Origin: an uncultured Gammaproteobacteria bacterium
Lineage (GTDB): Bacteria > Pseudomonadota > Gammaproteobacteria > Xanthomonadales > Xanthomonadaceae
Assembly: GCA_903942465.1 (NCBI GenBank)
Contig: CAJAPA010000160.1
Location: 1 to 51,039, forward strand
Reading direction: 5' to 3'
DNA: 51,039 bases
Shown: piece after piece, positions 16,855 through 26,221 of the stretch
Layout: the number at the start of each line of letters is the position of its first letter
How positions within the stretch are numbered: position 1 is the stretch's first letter
The notes under the pieces: model-generated
The model's input: the letters and a program-made list of their open reading frames with translations, nothing else
The model's database searches: none
What the model was told of the DNA's origin: nothing
Position numbers and translations under genes: made by a program

Positions 16855-18734
16855 AATCAATCACCCTGACCGGCACCGGACTCAGCCATGAGCAGGTGGT
16901 GGCCGTTGCCTACGGTGCCAGTGTGGTTCTGGATCCCTCGCAGCTGCCGAAAGTGGCCGCAACCGCGGAGTTTCTGGCCGAACAGGTCACCCAGCAGCAA
17001 CCCCTGTACGGCATTTCCACCGGTTTCGGGTCCAATGCCGACAAACTCTTGGGCGCACATCCGATCCGCGACAGCCGGCGCAGCGGCGAAACGCTTCTGC
17101 AGGAACTGCAACGCAATCTGATCATCACCCATGCCGTGTGCGTGGGCGAGCCGTTCGCACCGGAAGTGGTTCGGGCCATGATGGTCATCCGCATCAACAC
17201 GCTGATGCGCGGTCATTCGGGTATCCGGGTGGAAACCCTGCAGGCGTTGACCGCGTTGCTCAATGCCGGCGTGGTGCCGGTCGTACCGAAACTCGGCTCC
17301 GTCGGTGCCAGTGGCGATCTGGCACCGTTGTCGCATCTGGCCATCGTATTGCTCGGCGGCGGCGAAGCTTTTTTTGACGGCGAGCGTCTGTCCGGTGCCG
17401 ACGCGCTGGCCAAGGCCGGTCTGGAGCCGATCGTGCTGTCGCACAAGGAAGGTCTGGCCTTGAATAACGGAACCGCGCAGATGCTCGCGACCGGCGTGCT
17501 GGCGGTGGCCAAGCTGGAAGAGCTCTGCGATACGGCCGATCTTGCGGCCGCCATGACGCTCGATGCCTTCGCAGGCCGCATGCGCGCCTTCGATGACCAT
17601 GTGCATGCCCTGCGCCCGCATCCGGGGCAGGTCCATACCGCCAAACATCTTCAGCAGTTCCTGGCGGGTTCGAAACTGACCGATATCGCCTATCATCTGG
17701 TGCCGCGCTTCAAATCCTGGCTGCCCCGATGCTGGCCGGATGCTTCGCTGGATGCCTTGAACTTCGATATCGCCTGGGATTGGGTGCCGCTCAGCCAACG
17801 CCACGGCCGGGAAAAATTCTACCAGCGCTTCAAGCCGTTCCGGGGCGGAAAAAAACACCAGCCGCAGGACAGTTATTCACTGCGCTGCATCCCGCAGGTG
17901 CATGGTGCCGTCCGTGATGCCGTTGCCCAGGCGCGGCGGGTGCTTGAAATCGAGCTCAATGCCGTGACCGACAATCCTTTGATTTTTCCGGGGCTGGAAG
18001 GCGCACGCAATATCGAGGACCAGATCGTTTCCGCCGGTCACTTCCACGGCATGCCATTGGCGCTGGTGATGAGTTACGTCAAAGCCGCGATTCCGGTATT
18101 GGCCTCCATTTCCGAACGCCGGCTCAACAAGCTGGTCGATCCGGCCACCAATGACGGTCTGCCGGCATTTCTGATCGGCAATGAAGACGGCACCGAAAGC
18201 GGATTCATGATCGTCCAATACACAGCCGCAGCCATCGTCAATGATCTGGCGACCCGCGCCCATCCGGCTTCGGTTTATTCCATTCCGACCAGCGCCAACG
18301 CCGAAGACCACGTCTCCATGGGCGCCAACGAGGCCCGTCACGTGTTGGATATGGCCCAGGATCTCGGCAAGGTCATCGCTCTGGAAATCTATACCGCGGC
18401 GCAGGCGCTCGAATTCCGCAAGGACATGATCAATGCGGCCCGCCAGCTTGCTTCTGGCCATGACAGTGCTGCCCTGGCTTCCAAAATCAACGGCGCTCCG
18501 GGCGCCGGGGATGCTGATCATGCCGCTTTCATGGCGGAGGTCGAAGCGCTGCGTGCCGAACTCGCCGAAGCCGCTGAATTCACGCCGGGTCGTCCGGTGG
18601 CGGCGGCATTGGCGGCAGTGCGCCGGCATATCGCCTTCATGTCAGCCGACCGCGCCATGGATGGCGAGGTCCAGCGCATGGTCGATCTGGTCGAGCATGG
18701 CGAGTTGCTGATGGCGGCACGGGCCGCACAATAA
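16851..18734 (+). CDS. hutH: HutH-like aromatic amino acid (histidine) ammonia-lyase, enlarged
   Basis: 627 residues, against about 510 for HutH. The MIO cofactor tripeptide A153-S154-G155 in [14 protein letters not shown] and Tyr53 in YGISTGFG are intact. T93-H94 sits where histidine lyases have Ser-His and tyrosine/phenylalanine lyases have His-Leu or Phe-Leu, favouring histidine to urocanate. The usual ASEN glutamate is replaced by D465. About 50 extra residues (roughly 285-337, Trp/Lys-rich) lie before [14 protein letters not shown], and the C-terminus is about 50 residues longer than usual. The ATG at 16851 overlaps the hisS stop. No hutU, hutI or hutG is in the window, so substrate is not certain. 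Confidence 0.85.
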   Translation: MKSITLTGTGLSHEQVVAVAYGASVVLDPSQLPKVAATAEFLAEQVTQQQPLYGISTGFGSNADKLLGAHPIRDSRRSGETLLQELQRNLIITHAVCVGEPFAPEVVRAMMVIRINTLMRGHSGIRVETLQALTALLNAGVVPVVPKLGSVGASGDLAPLSHLAIVLLGGGEAFFDGERLSGADALAKAGLEPIVLSHKEGLALNNGTAQMLATGVLAVAKLEELCDTADLAAAMTLDAFAGRMRAFDDHVHALRPHPGQVHTAKHLQQFLAGSKLTDIAYHLVPRFKSWLPRCWPDASLDALNFDIAWDWVPLSQRHGREKFYQRFKPFRGGKKHQPQDSYSLRCIPQVHGAVRDAVAQARRVLEIELNAVTDNPLIFPGLEGARNIEDQIVSAGHFHGMPLALVMSYVKAAIPVLASISERRLNKLVDPATNDGLPAFLIGNEDGTESGFMIVQYTAAAIVNDLATRAHPASVYSIPTSANAEDHVSMGANEARHVLDMAQDLGKVIALEIYTAAQALEFRKDMINAARQLASGHDSAALASKINGAPGAGDADHAAFMAEVEALRAELAEAAEFTPGRPVAAALAAVRRHIAFMSADRAMDGEVQRMVDLVEHGELLMAARAAQ

Positions 18735-18736
18735 CC

Positions 18737-20308
18737 ATGCGCGCCGGCATCCTGCTGTCTGCGGCATTGGCGCTTATTCCGTCGATGCTGCGTGCGGAGT
18801 GTGACAGCAGGGTGTTCATCGATGCCAACCGCAACGGTGTTTTCGATCCGGGCGAACGCGGACTGTCCGGAGTCGGTGTTTCCGATGGCGAACACATCGT
18901 CCGCAGCGACAGCGATGGCCGCTACCGGCTGCCTGCCTTGCCCGGGAAAACCCTGTTCATCATCAAGCCGGCAGGCTACGTGCTGCCAATGCGCAGCGAT
19001 GGACTCCCGGATTTTTTCGCCAATCAGGCCGGAAGCGCCATGGGCCTGAAATACGGTGGCGTGCCGCATTCCGACGCCGGTTGCAAATCGTTCGCCGTGC
19101 ATCCGGCTGTGCAGCCTGAAGACTCGCCGCTTTCGGTCCTGGTGTTCGGTGATCCGCAGCCGAAGTCGACCGTCGATGTCGATTACTACCTCCGTGACAT
19201 CATCGCGCCGCTGCGCGGTAATCCGGCAGCAACACTCGGGATCAGCCTCGGCGACATCGTGCATGATGATTTAACGCTGTTGCCGGAAGTTAAAAAAGCC
19301 GACAGTTTGCTCGGCATTCCGCGCCTTTACGCCGCTGGAAACCACGATATCGATTTCGATGCGGCCAGCGATGCGGATTCACTGGAAAGCTTCCGCGCCC
19401 AATTCGGGCCGGATACCTTCGCTTGGGAAGAACAGGAAGCCAACTTCATCGTCATGGATGATGTGATTTACCGGCCAGGCTCCAAGCCGCTCTATATCGG
19501 CGGTCTGCGCGAATCGCAGTTCCATTTCCTGGCGCGCTATCTGGCCGGAGCCGATAAAAACAAACTGCTGGTGATTTCGGCGCATATTCCCTTCTTCCAG
19601 ACCCAAGGCGGTGCCGAAACCTTCCGCGGCGCCGATCGCCGGCGTCTGTTCAAACTGCTTGCGCCTTTCCGGGATGTCTTGTTGCTTACGGCGCATTCGC
19701 ATGCGCAGAATCTCGTCCGCCATGGTCCGGACAGCGATTGGCACGGCGCCGGCCGCGTGTTCGAATACAATGCCGGTGCCACCTGCGGCGGCTATTGGGC
19801 CGGTGAAAAGGATAAAGACGGTCTGCCCGATGCCATGATGAGCGACGGCACGCCGAACGGTTATGCCCGTCTGCACATTTCAAGTGGGGATTACCGGCTT
19901 CAGTGGTTCAATGCCGGTAACCGCCCGGATGCCGCGATGGCCCTGCATGCCCCGCAGGTCCTCAGACAGGGCGCCTATCCGGGGGTCGGCCTGTACGCGA
20001 ACGTGTTCATGGCGCGTCCGGATGCCCGTGTGGAAGTCAAAATCGATGACGGTGCCTGGCAGTCGATGCAGCGCGTCGATAAGGCGGACCCGCGGGTGCT
20101 TGCCATGAATCTACGGGATGACGCCGCACCGGCCTTGGCCGGCTATGACCGTGCTCCGGAAGCCACCGTTTCCAGCCATCTCTGGCGTTTCGCTTTGCCC
20201 ACGGATTTGGCGCTCGGCGAGCACCGCATCCGTGTGCGGGCCATCGACGATTGGCTTGGTGAGATCACGCAGGATGCCATTTACCGCCTGGAAGCGCGCC
20301 AGCCTTAA
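18737..20308 (+). CDS. Secreted calcineurin-like metallophosphoesterase
   Basis: 523 residues with a Sec signal peptide (about 1-20). An N-terminal SdrD/Cna-B-like segment (RVFIDANRNGVFDPGERGL) is followed by a metallophosphoesterase domain and a C-terminal beta domain. Metal motifs are GDPQ, SLGDIVHDD, AAGNHDID, SAHIPF and TAHSHAQN. The substrate is unknown; related three-domain proteins are periplasmic or exported. It begins two bases after the hutH stop and probably shares the hisS-hutH transcript. Its stop overlaps the convergent mtnC stop by four bases. Confidence 0.9.
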   Translation: MRAGILLSAALALIPSMLRAECDSRVFIDANRNGVFDPGERGLSGVGVSDGEHIVRSDSDGRYRLPALPGKTLFIIKPAGYVLPMRSDGLPDFFANQAGSAMGLKYGGVPHSDAGCKSFAVHPAVQPEDSPLSVLVFGDPQPKSTVDVDYYLRDIIAPLRGNPAATLGISLGDIVHDDLTLLPEVKKADSLLGIPRLYAAGNHDIDFDAASDADSLESFRAQFGPDTFAWEEQEANFIVMDDVIYRPGSKPLYIGGLRESQFHFLARYLAGADKNKLLVISAHIPFFQTQGGAETFRGADRRRLFKLLAPFRDVLLLTAHSHAQNLVRHGPDSDWHGAGRVFEYNAGATCGGYWAGEKDKDGLPDAMMSDGTPNGYARLHISSGDYRLQWFNAGNRPDAAMALHAPQVLRQGAYPGVGLYANVFMARPDARVEVKIDDGAWQSMQRVDKADPRVLAMNLRDDAAPALAGYDRAPEATVSSHLWRFALPTDLALGEHRIRVRAIDDWLGEITQDAIYRLEARQP

Positions 20309-21009
20309 AGCGCGGTAATGTCGCTGAATCGTTCGGCCCGTGTGTGCCCGTGCGCGGCAGCGCCGGTGCGCGCCTGCGGATAGTCTTCGCGTCGGTCGAT
20401 CAGCATCGTCTGCCATCCGGCATCCCGAGCAGCATCGAGTTCCTCGACGATATCGGACAGGAATAATAGATTTTCCGGAGCAATACCGATGCTGTCGGCG
20501 ATGCGTCCGTAGCTTCCAGCCTCGCGCTTGCCCCCGATTTCGGTATCGTAATGTCCCGAGAACAGCGGGCACAGATCGCCATGGTCGGTGTGTGCGAAAA
20601 ACAGTTTCTGGGCGGGAACCGAGCCGGAGCTGTACACGTAAAGCGGAATTCCTGCGGAATGCCAGCGGCGCAGTGCGGCATCGGCATCCTCATAGACCGG
20701 CGCTTTGAAGGTCGCCCTGGCGTAGCCATCGACCCAGATCATGCCCTGCAGCCCCTTCAATGCCGTGTGTTTTCGGTCCTGATCGATCCACTGCAGCAGG
20801 ATTTCGGTAACGCCATCAAGATCACTCGCAGGCAGCCCATTTTCTTCGGCCACCGTTTTGATCCAGTGCATGACTTCGGCGCGACCATGCTGTTCCTGCA
20901 GGAAGCGCGGCAAGGCTTCGCGCGCATGCGGAAACAGAACTTCCCGTACGAAGGCAATGGAACTGGTGGTGCCTTCGATATCGGTGATGATGGCCTTGAC
21001 CGCACTCAT
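20305..21009 (-). CDS. mtnC: Enolase-phosphatase E1 (MtnC)
   Basis: 234-residue HAD enzyme that enolises and dephosphorylates 2,3-diketo-5-methylthiopentyl-1-phosphate to acireductone. The motif [14 protein letters not shown] is the diagnostic E1 nucleophile region. [11 protein letters not shown] and [12 protein letters not shown] are the other HAD motifs. The start at 21009 overlaps the mtnD stop by four bases. It is last gene of mtnB-mtnD-mtnC. Confidence 0.96.
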   Translation of the reverse strand: MSAVKAIITDIEGTTSSIAFVREVLFPHAREALPRFLQEQHGRAEVMHWIKTVAEENGLPASDLDGVTEILLQWIDQDRKHTALKGLQGMIWVDGYARATFKAPVYEDADAALRRWHSAGIPLYVYSSGSVPAQKLFFAHTDHGDLCPLFSGHYDTEIGGKREAGSYGRIADSIGIAPENLLFLSDIVEELDAARDAGWQTMLIDRREDYPQARTGAAAHGHTRAERFSDITAL

Positions 21010-21554
21010 GCATGGCCTTCGTAGCGTGGAAAGCGCTCGGCAAGTCCGGAGTCGGTGAAATAACCGACCCAGCCATCGGCCTCGGTGAAGAAGCGGATGG
21101 CGGTAAAGCGCGGCGCGGGACCCATGTCGAACCAGTGCTTGGTGCCGTCCGGAACACGGATCAGATCCTGGGTTTGACACAGGATTTCGTAGACGCGGTC
21201 TTCGATATGGAGGGTGAAAAGACCGGAGCCGCGGACGAAGAAGCGCACTTCATCTTCCTTGTGGCTGTGCTCGCTCAGGAATTTCGCACGCATGGTTTCG
21301 CGTTCGGGGTGGTCGGGATTGATGCTGACCACATCGACGGCACGGAAACCGTTCTCCGCCACCAGCTGGTCGATTTCAGGCTGGTAGGCTGCAAGAATAG
21401 ATTCGTTGCTGGCATCGTCGGTAATCGGGCGGACCGCCCAGCGTTCAAAACCGACTCCGATTGTTTCAAGCTGTGCGGCGATGACGGCGGCATCACTGCT
21501 TTCGAAAAGTACGGTATCGGGGGCGGTTTCGGAAAATACGCGTAAACGGCTCAT
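21006..21554 (-). CDS. mtnD: Acireductone dioxygenase (MtnD)
   Basis: 182-residue cupin enzyme converting acireductone and oxygen to the methionine keto-acid precursor (Fe form) or off-pathway products (Ni form). The metal ligands H96, H98, E102 and H140 are all present (EHSHKEDE and TKHWFD) at the same numbers as the Klebsiella enzyme. It overlaps mtnB and mtnC by four bases each. Confidence 0.97.
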   Translation of the reverse strand: MSRLRVFSETAPDTVLFESSDAAVIAAQLETIGVGFERWAVRPITDDASNESILAAYQPEIDQLVAENGFRAVDVVSINPDHPERETMRAKFLSEHSHKEDEVRFFVRGSGLFTLHIEDRVYEILCQTQDLIRVPDGTKHWFDMGPAPRFTAIRFFTEADGWVGYFTDSGLAERFPRYEGHA

Positions 21555-22171
21555 GTGCGGAATCCCAGTTTGGTCATTTCAGCGGTTAAAAGAAACTCAA
21601 AGGCGTCCAGGTGACGGTGTGCTTCTTCAACATCGCGGCCCCAGGCATACAGGCCGTGACCGGCAATCAGGTAGCCCCAGAATGCGGTTTCGGCGAAGGC
21701 GGGCGCGATGGCCTCGCACAAGGCGTTCATGTCCTGGGAATTGGCCACAATAGGAATGCGGATGGCGGTGTCGTGCGTTTTGATGCCATGGAACGCTTTC
21801 AGCAGCTCGTAGCCTTTGATTTCGATGAAGCCATCATTGGCGTGCCGCATCGACAGCAGTGTCTGTGCCAGTGAATGGGTATGCATTACCGCACCGGCCT
21901 CCGGACGTTCCCGGTAGATCTGGGTGTGCAGCAGGGTTTCGGCGGAAGATGTGCGTCCGGGTTCCAGTGCCATGCCACGGCTGTCGACCCGCATGAAATC
22001 ATCCGCGCTCAGACGCCCCTTGTCCCTGCCGCTGACCGTGATCAGACAGTTTTCGGCATCGGCGCGGATGGAAAAGTTGCTGCTGGTCGCGGGCGTCAGG
22101 CCTGCGGCAGCCAATTTTGCCGTGCACGCGATGAGGCGTTCGAGTTCTGCGTTGGCGTCCTGAAAATTCAT
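21551..22171 (-). CDS. mtnB: Methylthioribulose-1-phosphate dehydratase (MtnB)
   Basis: 206-residue class II aldolase-fold enzyme that dehydrates methylthioribulose-1-phosphate. Zinc-binding HTHS (in [10 protein letters not shown]) and the distal histidine region AGHGLYAWG are present. It heads the mtnB-mtnD-mtnC unit. mtnA and the nucleoside phosphorylase needed upstream are not in the window; mtaD at 4.5 kb would supply methylthioinosine. A Fur-box-like sequence abuts the start codon. Confidence 0.95.
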   Translation of the reverse strand: MNFQDANAELERLIACTAKLAAAGLTPATSSNFSIRADAENCLITVSGRDKGRLSADDFMRVDSRGMALEPGRTSSAETLLHTQIYRERPEAGAVMHTHSLAQTLLSMRHANDGFIEIKGYELLKAFHGIKTHDTAIRIPIVANSQDMNALCEAIAPAFAETAFWGYLIAGHGLYAWGRDVEEAHRHLDAFEFLLTAEMTKLGFRT

Positions 22172-22172
22172 G

Positions 22173-22191
22173 AATAAGAGTCATTCTCAAT
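22173..22191. promoter_or_regulatory. Fur-box-like palindrome between mtnB and the HiPIP gene
   Basis: AATAAGAGT-C-ATTCTCAAT matches 15 of 18 positions of the inverted repeat AATGAGAAT-N-ATTCTCATT. It begins two bases upstream of the mtnB start codon. A closer match lies before feoA in the same window. Which divergent gene it controls cannot be told. Confidence 0.45.
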
Positions 22192-22306
22192 TGATTGAAA
22201 GTATTACAGAAAATTGCCAATTCGTTGACTTGGATTAAGCCAGAATTGAGTCCGTAAAGGTATGATTGTCCCAAGTCCATTTTCTCATGATTATAGGAGC
22301 GTTACC

Positions 22307-22618
22307 ATGAAATCCCAAGAAAACAGCCGTCGTCAGTTCCTGGTCCGCGGCCTGGTTTCGGTGGCGGCCCTGCCGTTTGCCGGCGCCATGCTCTCCGCTA
22401 CGGCTTCTGCCCAGGCCCTCAAGCCGCTGCCGGCGACCAATCCGCAGGCGGTCGCGCTGAAATATGTCGCCGATGCCAAAAAAGGCGTGGGTGTGAAGCC
22501 TGGCAGCAATTGTGCCAACTGCGCGCTGTTCCAGCCCGCCACCAAAGGCTGCGGCATATTCCCGGGCTTTGCCGTCGCCCCGGCCGGCTGGTGCTCGGCC
22601 TGGGCCAAGAAGGCCTGA
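22307..22618 (+). CDS. High-potential iron-sulfur protein (HiPIP)
   Basis: 103-residue precursor of a periplasmic electron carrier. A twin-arginine signal (SRRQFLVRGL) followed by a hydrophobic stretch to about ASA-QA shows Tat export of the folded cluster protein. The four [4Fe-4S] cysteines are C69, C72, C82 and C96, with the family spacing. The ATG at 22307 has ATAGGAG upstream; an earlier in-frame ATG at 22262 would spoil the signal peptide. HiPIPs shuttle electrons from the bc1 complex to oxidases or reaction centres. Monocistronic. Confidence 0.95.
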   Translation: MKSQENSRRQFLVRGLVSVAALPFAGAMLSATASAQALKPLPATNPQAVALKYVADAKKGVGVKPGSNCANCALFQPATKGCGIFPGFAVAPAGWCSAWAKKA

Positions 22619-22635
22619 TTCCACCTCGGATTCCC

Positions 22636-22658
22636 GCGGTCTCGGAATACGAGACCGC
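22636..22658. other. Perfect hairpin downstream of the HiPIP gene
   Basis: GCGGTCTC (22636-22643) and GAGACCGC (22651-22658) form an 8-bp stem with a seven-base loop and no T-tract. It probably stabilises the HiPIP transcript end or is the first of two stacked structures. Confidence 0.5.
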
Positions 22659-22671
22659 CATGCCGTAAGAT

Positions 22672-22702
22672 AAGCCAAGTTCCCTTCGAGCTTGGCTTTT
22701 TT
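22672..22702 (+). terminator. Terminator abutting the rmuC start codon
   Basis: AAGCCAAG (22672-22679) pairs with CTTGGCTT (22691-22698), followed by a T-run ending one base before the rmuC ATG at 22703. It ends the HiPIP transcript and leaves no room for an rmuC ribosome binding site. Confidence 0.8.
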
Positions 22703-23968
22703 ATGTCCTTTGATGCCATCCATCTTGTTTTGCTGGTTCTACTGATCGCTGCTGCTGTCGCAGCGGTGGTATTCATGCTGAAGAAAACAGCCCTTGTCGC
22801 GCAATTGGACTATCTGCGTGACGAAAACCGCAGGCTTGCCGCTCAAGCTGCCGATCTGGCGGCCATGCGCGAGAAGCATGCTGCCTTGGAGTCCGGTGCC
22901 GCTGCGCGGGAAGCGGCCGCCGCCGAACAGTTGCAGCAGCTTGTTTCGGCTGAAAGCCGGCTCAAGGAAAACTTCGAGAATCTGGCCAACCGCATTTTCG
23001 ACGAAAAATCGACAGCCTTCAAAAGCCAGAGCAAAGAGCATCTGGAGGCGATGCTGAACCCGCTCAAGACCCAAATCGGCGAGTTCAGGAACACGGTTCA
23101 GCAGACCAATCAGGGTATCCATACTCTGAAGGAACTGAATCTGCGCATGGCCGAAGAAGCGACCAATCTGACCCGCGCGCTCAAAGGGGACAACAAGACC
23201 CAGGGCGGCTGGGGCGAACAGGTCCTGGGCCGAATTCTCGATGCCTCCGGCCTGACCGAAGGCCGTGATTACCATGCGCAGTTCTCCTATGTCGATGAAC
23301 AGAACGGCCGCAAGCAACCGGATTGCATCATCTTCCTGCCGGAAAACAAAGCCATCATCGTCGACTCCAAGGTGTCGCTCACTGCCTATGACCGCTATAT
23401 CAACGCCGAATCCGCCCTCGAACGCGAAACCGCGCTGAAGGAGCATGTGCGCTCGCTGAAGAACCATATCGACGGGCTGTCGGCAAAAGCCTACGAAGAA
23501 CTGCCCGGCAAGCGCAATCTGGATTTCGTGCTGATTTTCATTCCGGTCGAGTCGGCTTTCATCGATGCACTCCGTGCCGACGACGGCCTGTATACCTATG
23601 CGCTCGATAAAAACATCGTGCTGGCGGCGCCGAGTACCTTGCTGGCCACCTGCCGTACCGTGGCGCACCTGCAGAAACTCGACATGCGCAGCAGCAATGC
23701 CATGAAGATCGCCGAGCAGGCCGGCAAACTCTACGACCAGTTCGTGGCCTTCAGCACCGACATGGCCAAAGTCAGCAAGGCACTGGCGATGGCCAATGAG
23801 GCCCAGGATTCGGCACTGAAGCGCCTGTCTTCCGGGAAAGGCAATCTGGTCCGGCAGACGGAACAGCTGAAGGCGCTGGGCGCCAAAACCACCAAGTCGG
23901 TTCCGTTCGCGCTGTTGGAAGATGATCTGCCCGCACTTCCGGATTCAACCGAATCTGATCCGGAATAA
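22703..23968 (+). CDS. rmuC: DNA recombination protein RmuC
   Basis: 421 residues: an N-terminal membrane segment (about 6-26), a long coiled coil (about 30-130) and a PD-(D/E)XK-like nuclease-fold domain containing GGWGEQVLGRILD, the YVDEQNGRKQPDCII segment and IVDSKVSL. RmuC limits inversions at short inverted repeats. The start at 22703 keeps the typical N-terminal membrane helix but directly follows a terminator U-tract, so translation initiation or promoter position is unclear. Confidence 0.93.
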   Translation: MSFDAIHLVLLVLLIAAAVAAVVFMLKKTALVAQLDYLRDENRRLAAQAADLAAMREKHAALESGAAAREAAAAEQLQQLVSAESRLKENFENLANRIFDEKSTAFKSQSKEHLEAMLNPLKTQIGEFRNTVQQTNQGIHTLKELNLRMAEEATNLTRALKGDNKTQGGWGEQVLGRILDASGLTEGRDYHAQFSYVDEQNGRKQPDCIIFLPENKAIIVDSKVSLTAYDRYINAESALERETALKEHVRSLKNHIDGLSAKAYEELPGKRNLDFVLIFIPVESAFIDALRADDGLYTYALDKNIVLAAPSTLLATCRTVAHLQKLDMRSSNAMKIAEQAGKLYDQFVAFSTDMAKVSKALAMANEAQDSALKRLSSGKGNLVRQTEQLKALGAKTTKSVPFALLEDDLPALPDSTESDPE

Positions 23969-23994
23969 AAAACGGCGCCCGAGGGCGCCGTTTT
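23967..23994. terminator. Bidirectional terminator between rmuC and the APC permease
   Basis: AACGGCGCCC and GGGCGCCGTT form a ten-base stem around GA, flanked by AAAA and TTTT. It serves both convergent genes. Confidence 0.9.
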
Positions 23995-24013
23995 CAATCA
24001 CGTTTAATCCGGC

Positions 24014-25537
24014 TTACTCGTGCTGTTGCAGGCCTTTCTGCAGCTGCGAATTGCGCATGCCGTACACGAAGTAGAGAATGATCGCCGCCAGCACATACCA
24101 GCCGAAGAACACCAGAACGCGGGTTTCAACCGTGAAGATCAGGGCGAAGCAGGCCACGATGCCGAAAGCCGGCAGCACCGGATACAGCGGTACCTTGAAG
24201 CCGCGCGGAATTTCAGGGTGGGTGGTGCGCAGCCAGATGACCGACAGGCAGACGATGCCGAACGCCGCCAGCGTACCGACCGAGGTCATGTCGCCGAGGG
24301 TGTTGATGTCGAAGAACGCGGCCGAAGATGCGGTCAGGAAGCCGACCAGGATGGTGTTGATCCACGGGGTCTTGAACTTCGAATGCACTCTCGAGAACAC
24401 TTTCGGCAGCAGACCGTCGCGGGCCATGGTGTAGAAGATGCGGGTTTGGCCGTACATCAGCACCAGGATGACCGAAGTCAGGCCGATGATGGCGCCGATC
24501 TTGATGGTCTTGGCAAACCAGCCCCAGGCCGGACCCATGGCATCCACTGCAACGGCAACCGGATCGGGCACGTTCAACATCTTGTAGTTGACCATCAGGG
24601 TCATCACAATCGCGACCAGGATGTAAAGGACGGTACAGATCAACAGGGATCCGATGATGCCGAAAGGCATGTCGCGTTTCGGGTCTTTGGCTTCCTGTCC
24701 TGCCGTAGAGACGGCTTCAAAGCCGATGTATGCAAAGAAAACAATCGATGCGGCGCGGAAAATTCCGCCCCAACCGAATTCGCCTTCTTTACCGGTCGCT
24801 TCGGGAATGAACGGGTCCCAGTTGGCTTTCAGGGTATCGAAGTGCTGAATAACGAACCAGCCGACGATGATGATGAAGGCGATGATGACCGAGGCCTTGA
24901 TGGCGACGATGACATTGTTCACTTTGGCGCTTTCGGAAACACCGATGATCAGCAGGCCGGCGAGGGCAAGGCAGATCAGGAAGGCCGGAAGATTGAACAG
25001 GGTGGTGACCGCATTGCCATCCGTTCCGATCACGGCAGCCCCGTCACGCATCAGCGCGTGTCCGTAGGGGCCGGTCAGTTCGGGTGGAATCACCAGGCCG
25101 TAATCACCCAGCAGACTGACCATGTAACCGGACCAGCCGACCGCGACCACCGAAGCGGCCAGGCCGTATTCCAGCAGGAGCAGCCCGCCCATGATCCATG
25201 CGGCGAATTCGCCGACCGTGGTGTAGCTGTAGGTATAGGCCGAGCCGGAAACCGGCAGGGTCGAGGACAGTTCGGCATAACACAGACCGGCCAAGGCGCA
25301 GACCACGCCGGCGACCAGGAATGACAACAAAACCGCCGGACCAGCATGTAAAGCCGCCGCGTTGCCGGTTCTGACGAAAATGCCGGCACCGATGATGCAG
25401 CCGACGCCAAGGAAAACGAGATTCCACTTGCCCAATGTGCGTTTTAGCGTACTGGTTTCGCTTTCCCTTTGGACTTGTTCTACGCTTTTGCGCATGAGCA
25501 TGCGCGAAAGAAGTCCCGTGGTGGGGGTATTGGCCAT
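24014..25537 (-). CDS. APC-family amino acid permease (cationic amino acid transporter type)
   Basis: 507 residues with about 12 to 13 hydrophobic segments. The first carries the APC signature GVGCIIGAGIFVRTG; later signatures include FFAYIGFEAVSTAGQEAKDP and YGQTRIFYTMARDGLLP. The N-terminal cytoplasmic stretch is about 40 residues. Members import amino acids with protons or sodium; the closest style is the eukaryotic-like CAT group. The substrate cannot be read from the sequence. It is monocistronic and divergent from the Nudix gene. Confidence 0.9.
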   Translation of the reverse strand: MANTPTTGLLSRMLMRKSVEQVQRESETSTLKRTLGKWNLVFLGVGCIIGAGIFVRTGNAAALHAGPAVLLSFLVAGVVCALAGLCYAELSSTLPVSGSAYTYSYTTVGEFAAWIMGGLLLLEYGLAASVVAVGWSGYMVSLLGDYGLVIPPELTGPYGHALMRDGAAVIGTDGNAVTTLFNLPAFLICLALAGLLIIGVSESAKVNNVIVAIKASVIIAFIIIVGWFVIQHFDTLKANWDPFIPEATGKEGEFGWGGIFRAASIVFFAYIGFEAVSTAGQEAKDPKRDMPFGIIGSLLICTVLYILVAIVMTLMVNYKMLNVPDPVAVAVDAMGPAWGWFAKTIKIGAIIGLTSVILVLMYGQTRIFYTMARDGLLPKVFSRVHSKFKTPWINTILVGFLTASSAAFFDINTLGDMTSVGTLAAFGIVCLSVIWLRTTHPEIPRGFKVPLYPVLPAFGIVACFALIFTVETRVLVFFGWYVLAAIILYFVYGMRNSQLQKGLQQHE

Positions 25538-25671
25538 AAATCTGCCCTCTAAGTAGGTTTTTATTGTGCGATATGAACGTACCGGGCAATCCGGACGAAC
25601 CCGTTTACCATAAGCTAGATGAACTCAGGGGTAAAGCCCTTTCCGGCCTATTCGGGGAATTATTCACCACC

Positions 25672-26220
25672 ATGACTGATTTTCGACACAACTTGCTGGA
25701 ATCGCTGGCGAATTTTCCGGTTTCCGGGGCGGCAGAAAGCGCGCTCCGGGAGGAGTTTATGGCGCTGGTTGCCGGCCACGCAGACGCCTGCCAGCGCAGC
25801 CGGCTTGATGGGCACCTGACCGGTTCGGCCTGGGTAGTCACAACCGACGGCCGGCAGGCCTTGTTGATGCATCACCGTAAGCTGGACCGCTGGCTTCAGC
25901 CGGGTGGCCATGCCGATGGGAACTGGGATCTGGCGGGGGTTGCCCTGCGTGAGGCCGTGGAGGAAACCGGACTGCCCGATCTCTACCTGGATCCGGTCGT
26001 TTTCGATCTGGACAAACACCGCATTCCCGCGCGCGGAGAGGTGCCGGAGCATTGGCATTACGACATCCGTTTCGTGGTGCGGGCGATGGGTTCCCGGCAG
26101 TTTTCCGGAAATACCGAGTCTTTTGAACTCCGATGGTTCGATGTCGCCGACCTGGCACAGGAGGCCGGTCTGGATGCCTCCATACGGCGCATGGCGCAGC
26201 GCTGGCTGCAACGGGCTTGA
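25672..26220 (+). CDS. Nudix hydrolase with an altered Nudix box
   Basis: 182 residues from ATG 25672; an in-frame ATG at 25573 would add 33 residues not typical of the group. The Nudix box ends with REAVEETGL as expected, but the first conserved glutamate is replaced by Trp (GGHADGNWDL). The catalytic REUXEE part is intact, so metal binding is probably kept. The motif LDRWLQPGGHADG places it in a poorly characterised proteobacterial subgroup that hydrolyses nucleoside-diphosphate-type substrates. It converges with the GNAT gene. Confidence 0.85.
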   Translation: MTDFRHNLLESLANFPVSGAAESALREEFMALVAGHADACQRSRLDGHLTGSAWVVTTDGRQALLMHHRKLDRWLQPGGHADGNWDLAGVALREAVEETGLPDLYLDPVVFDLDKHRIPARGEVPEHWHYDIRFVVRAMGSRQFSGNTESFELRWFDVADLAQEAGLDASIRRMAQRWLQRA

Positions 26221-26221
26221 T

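Noticed and set aside
22192-22306. SAM riboswitch for the mtn operon
   Set aside because: The divergent gap is too short and shows no riboswitch stem arrangement; only a Fur-like site and promoter-like bases were seen.
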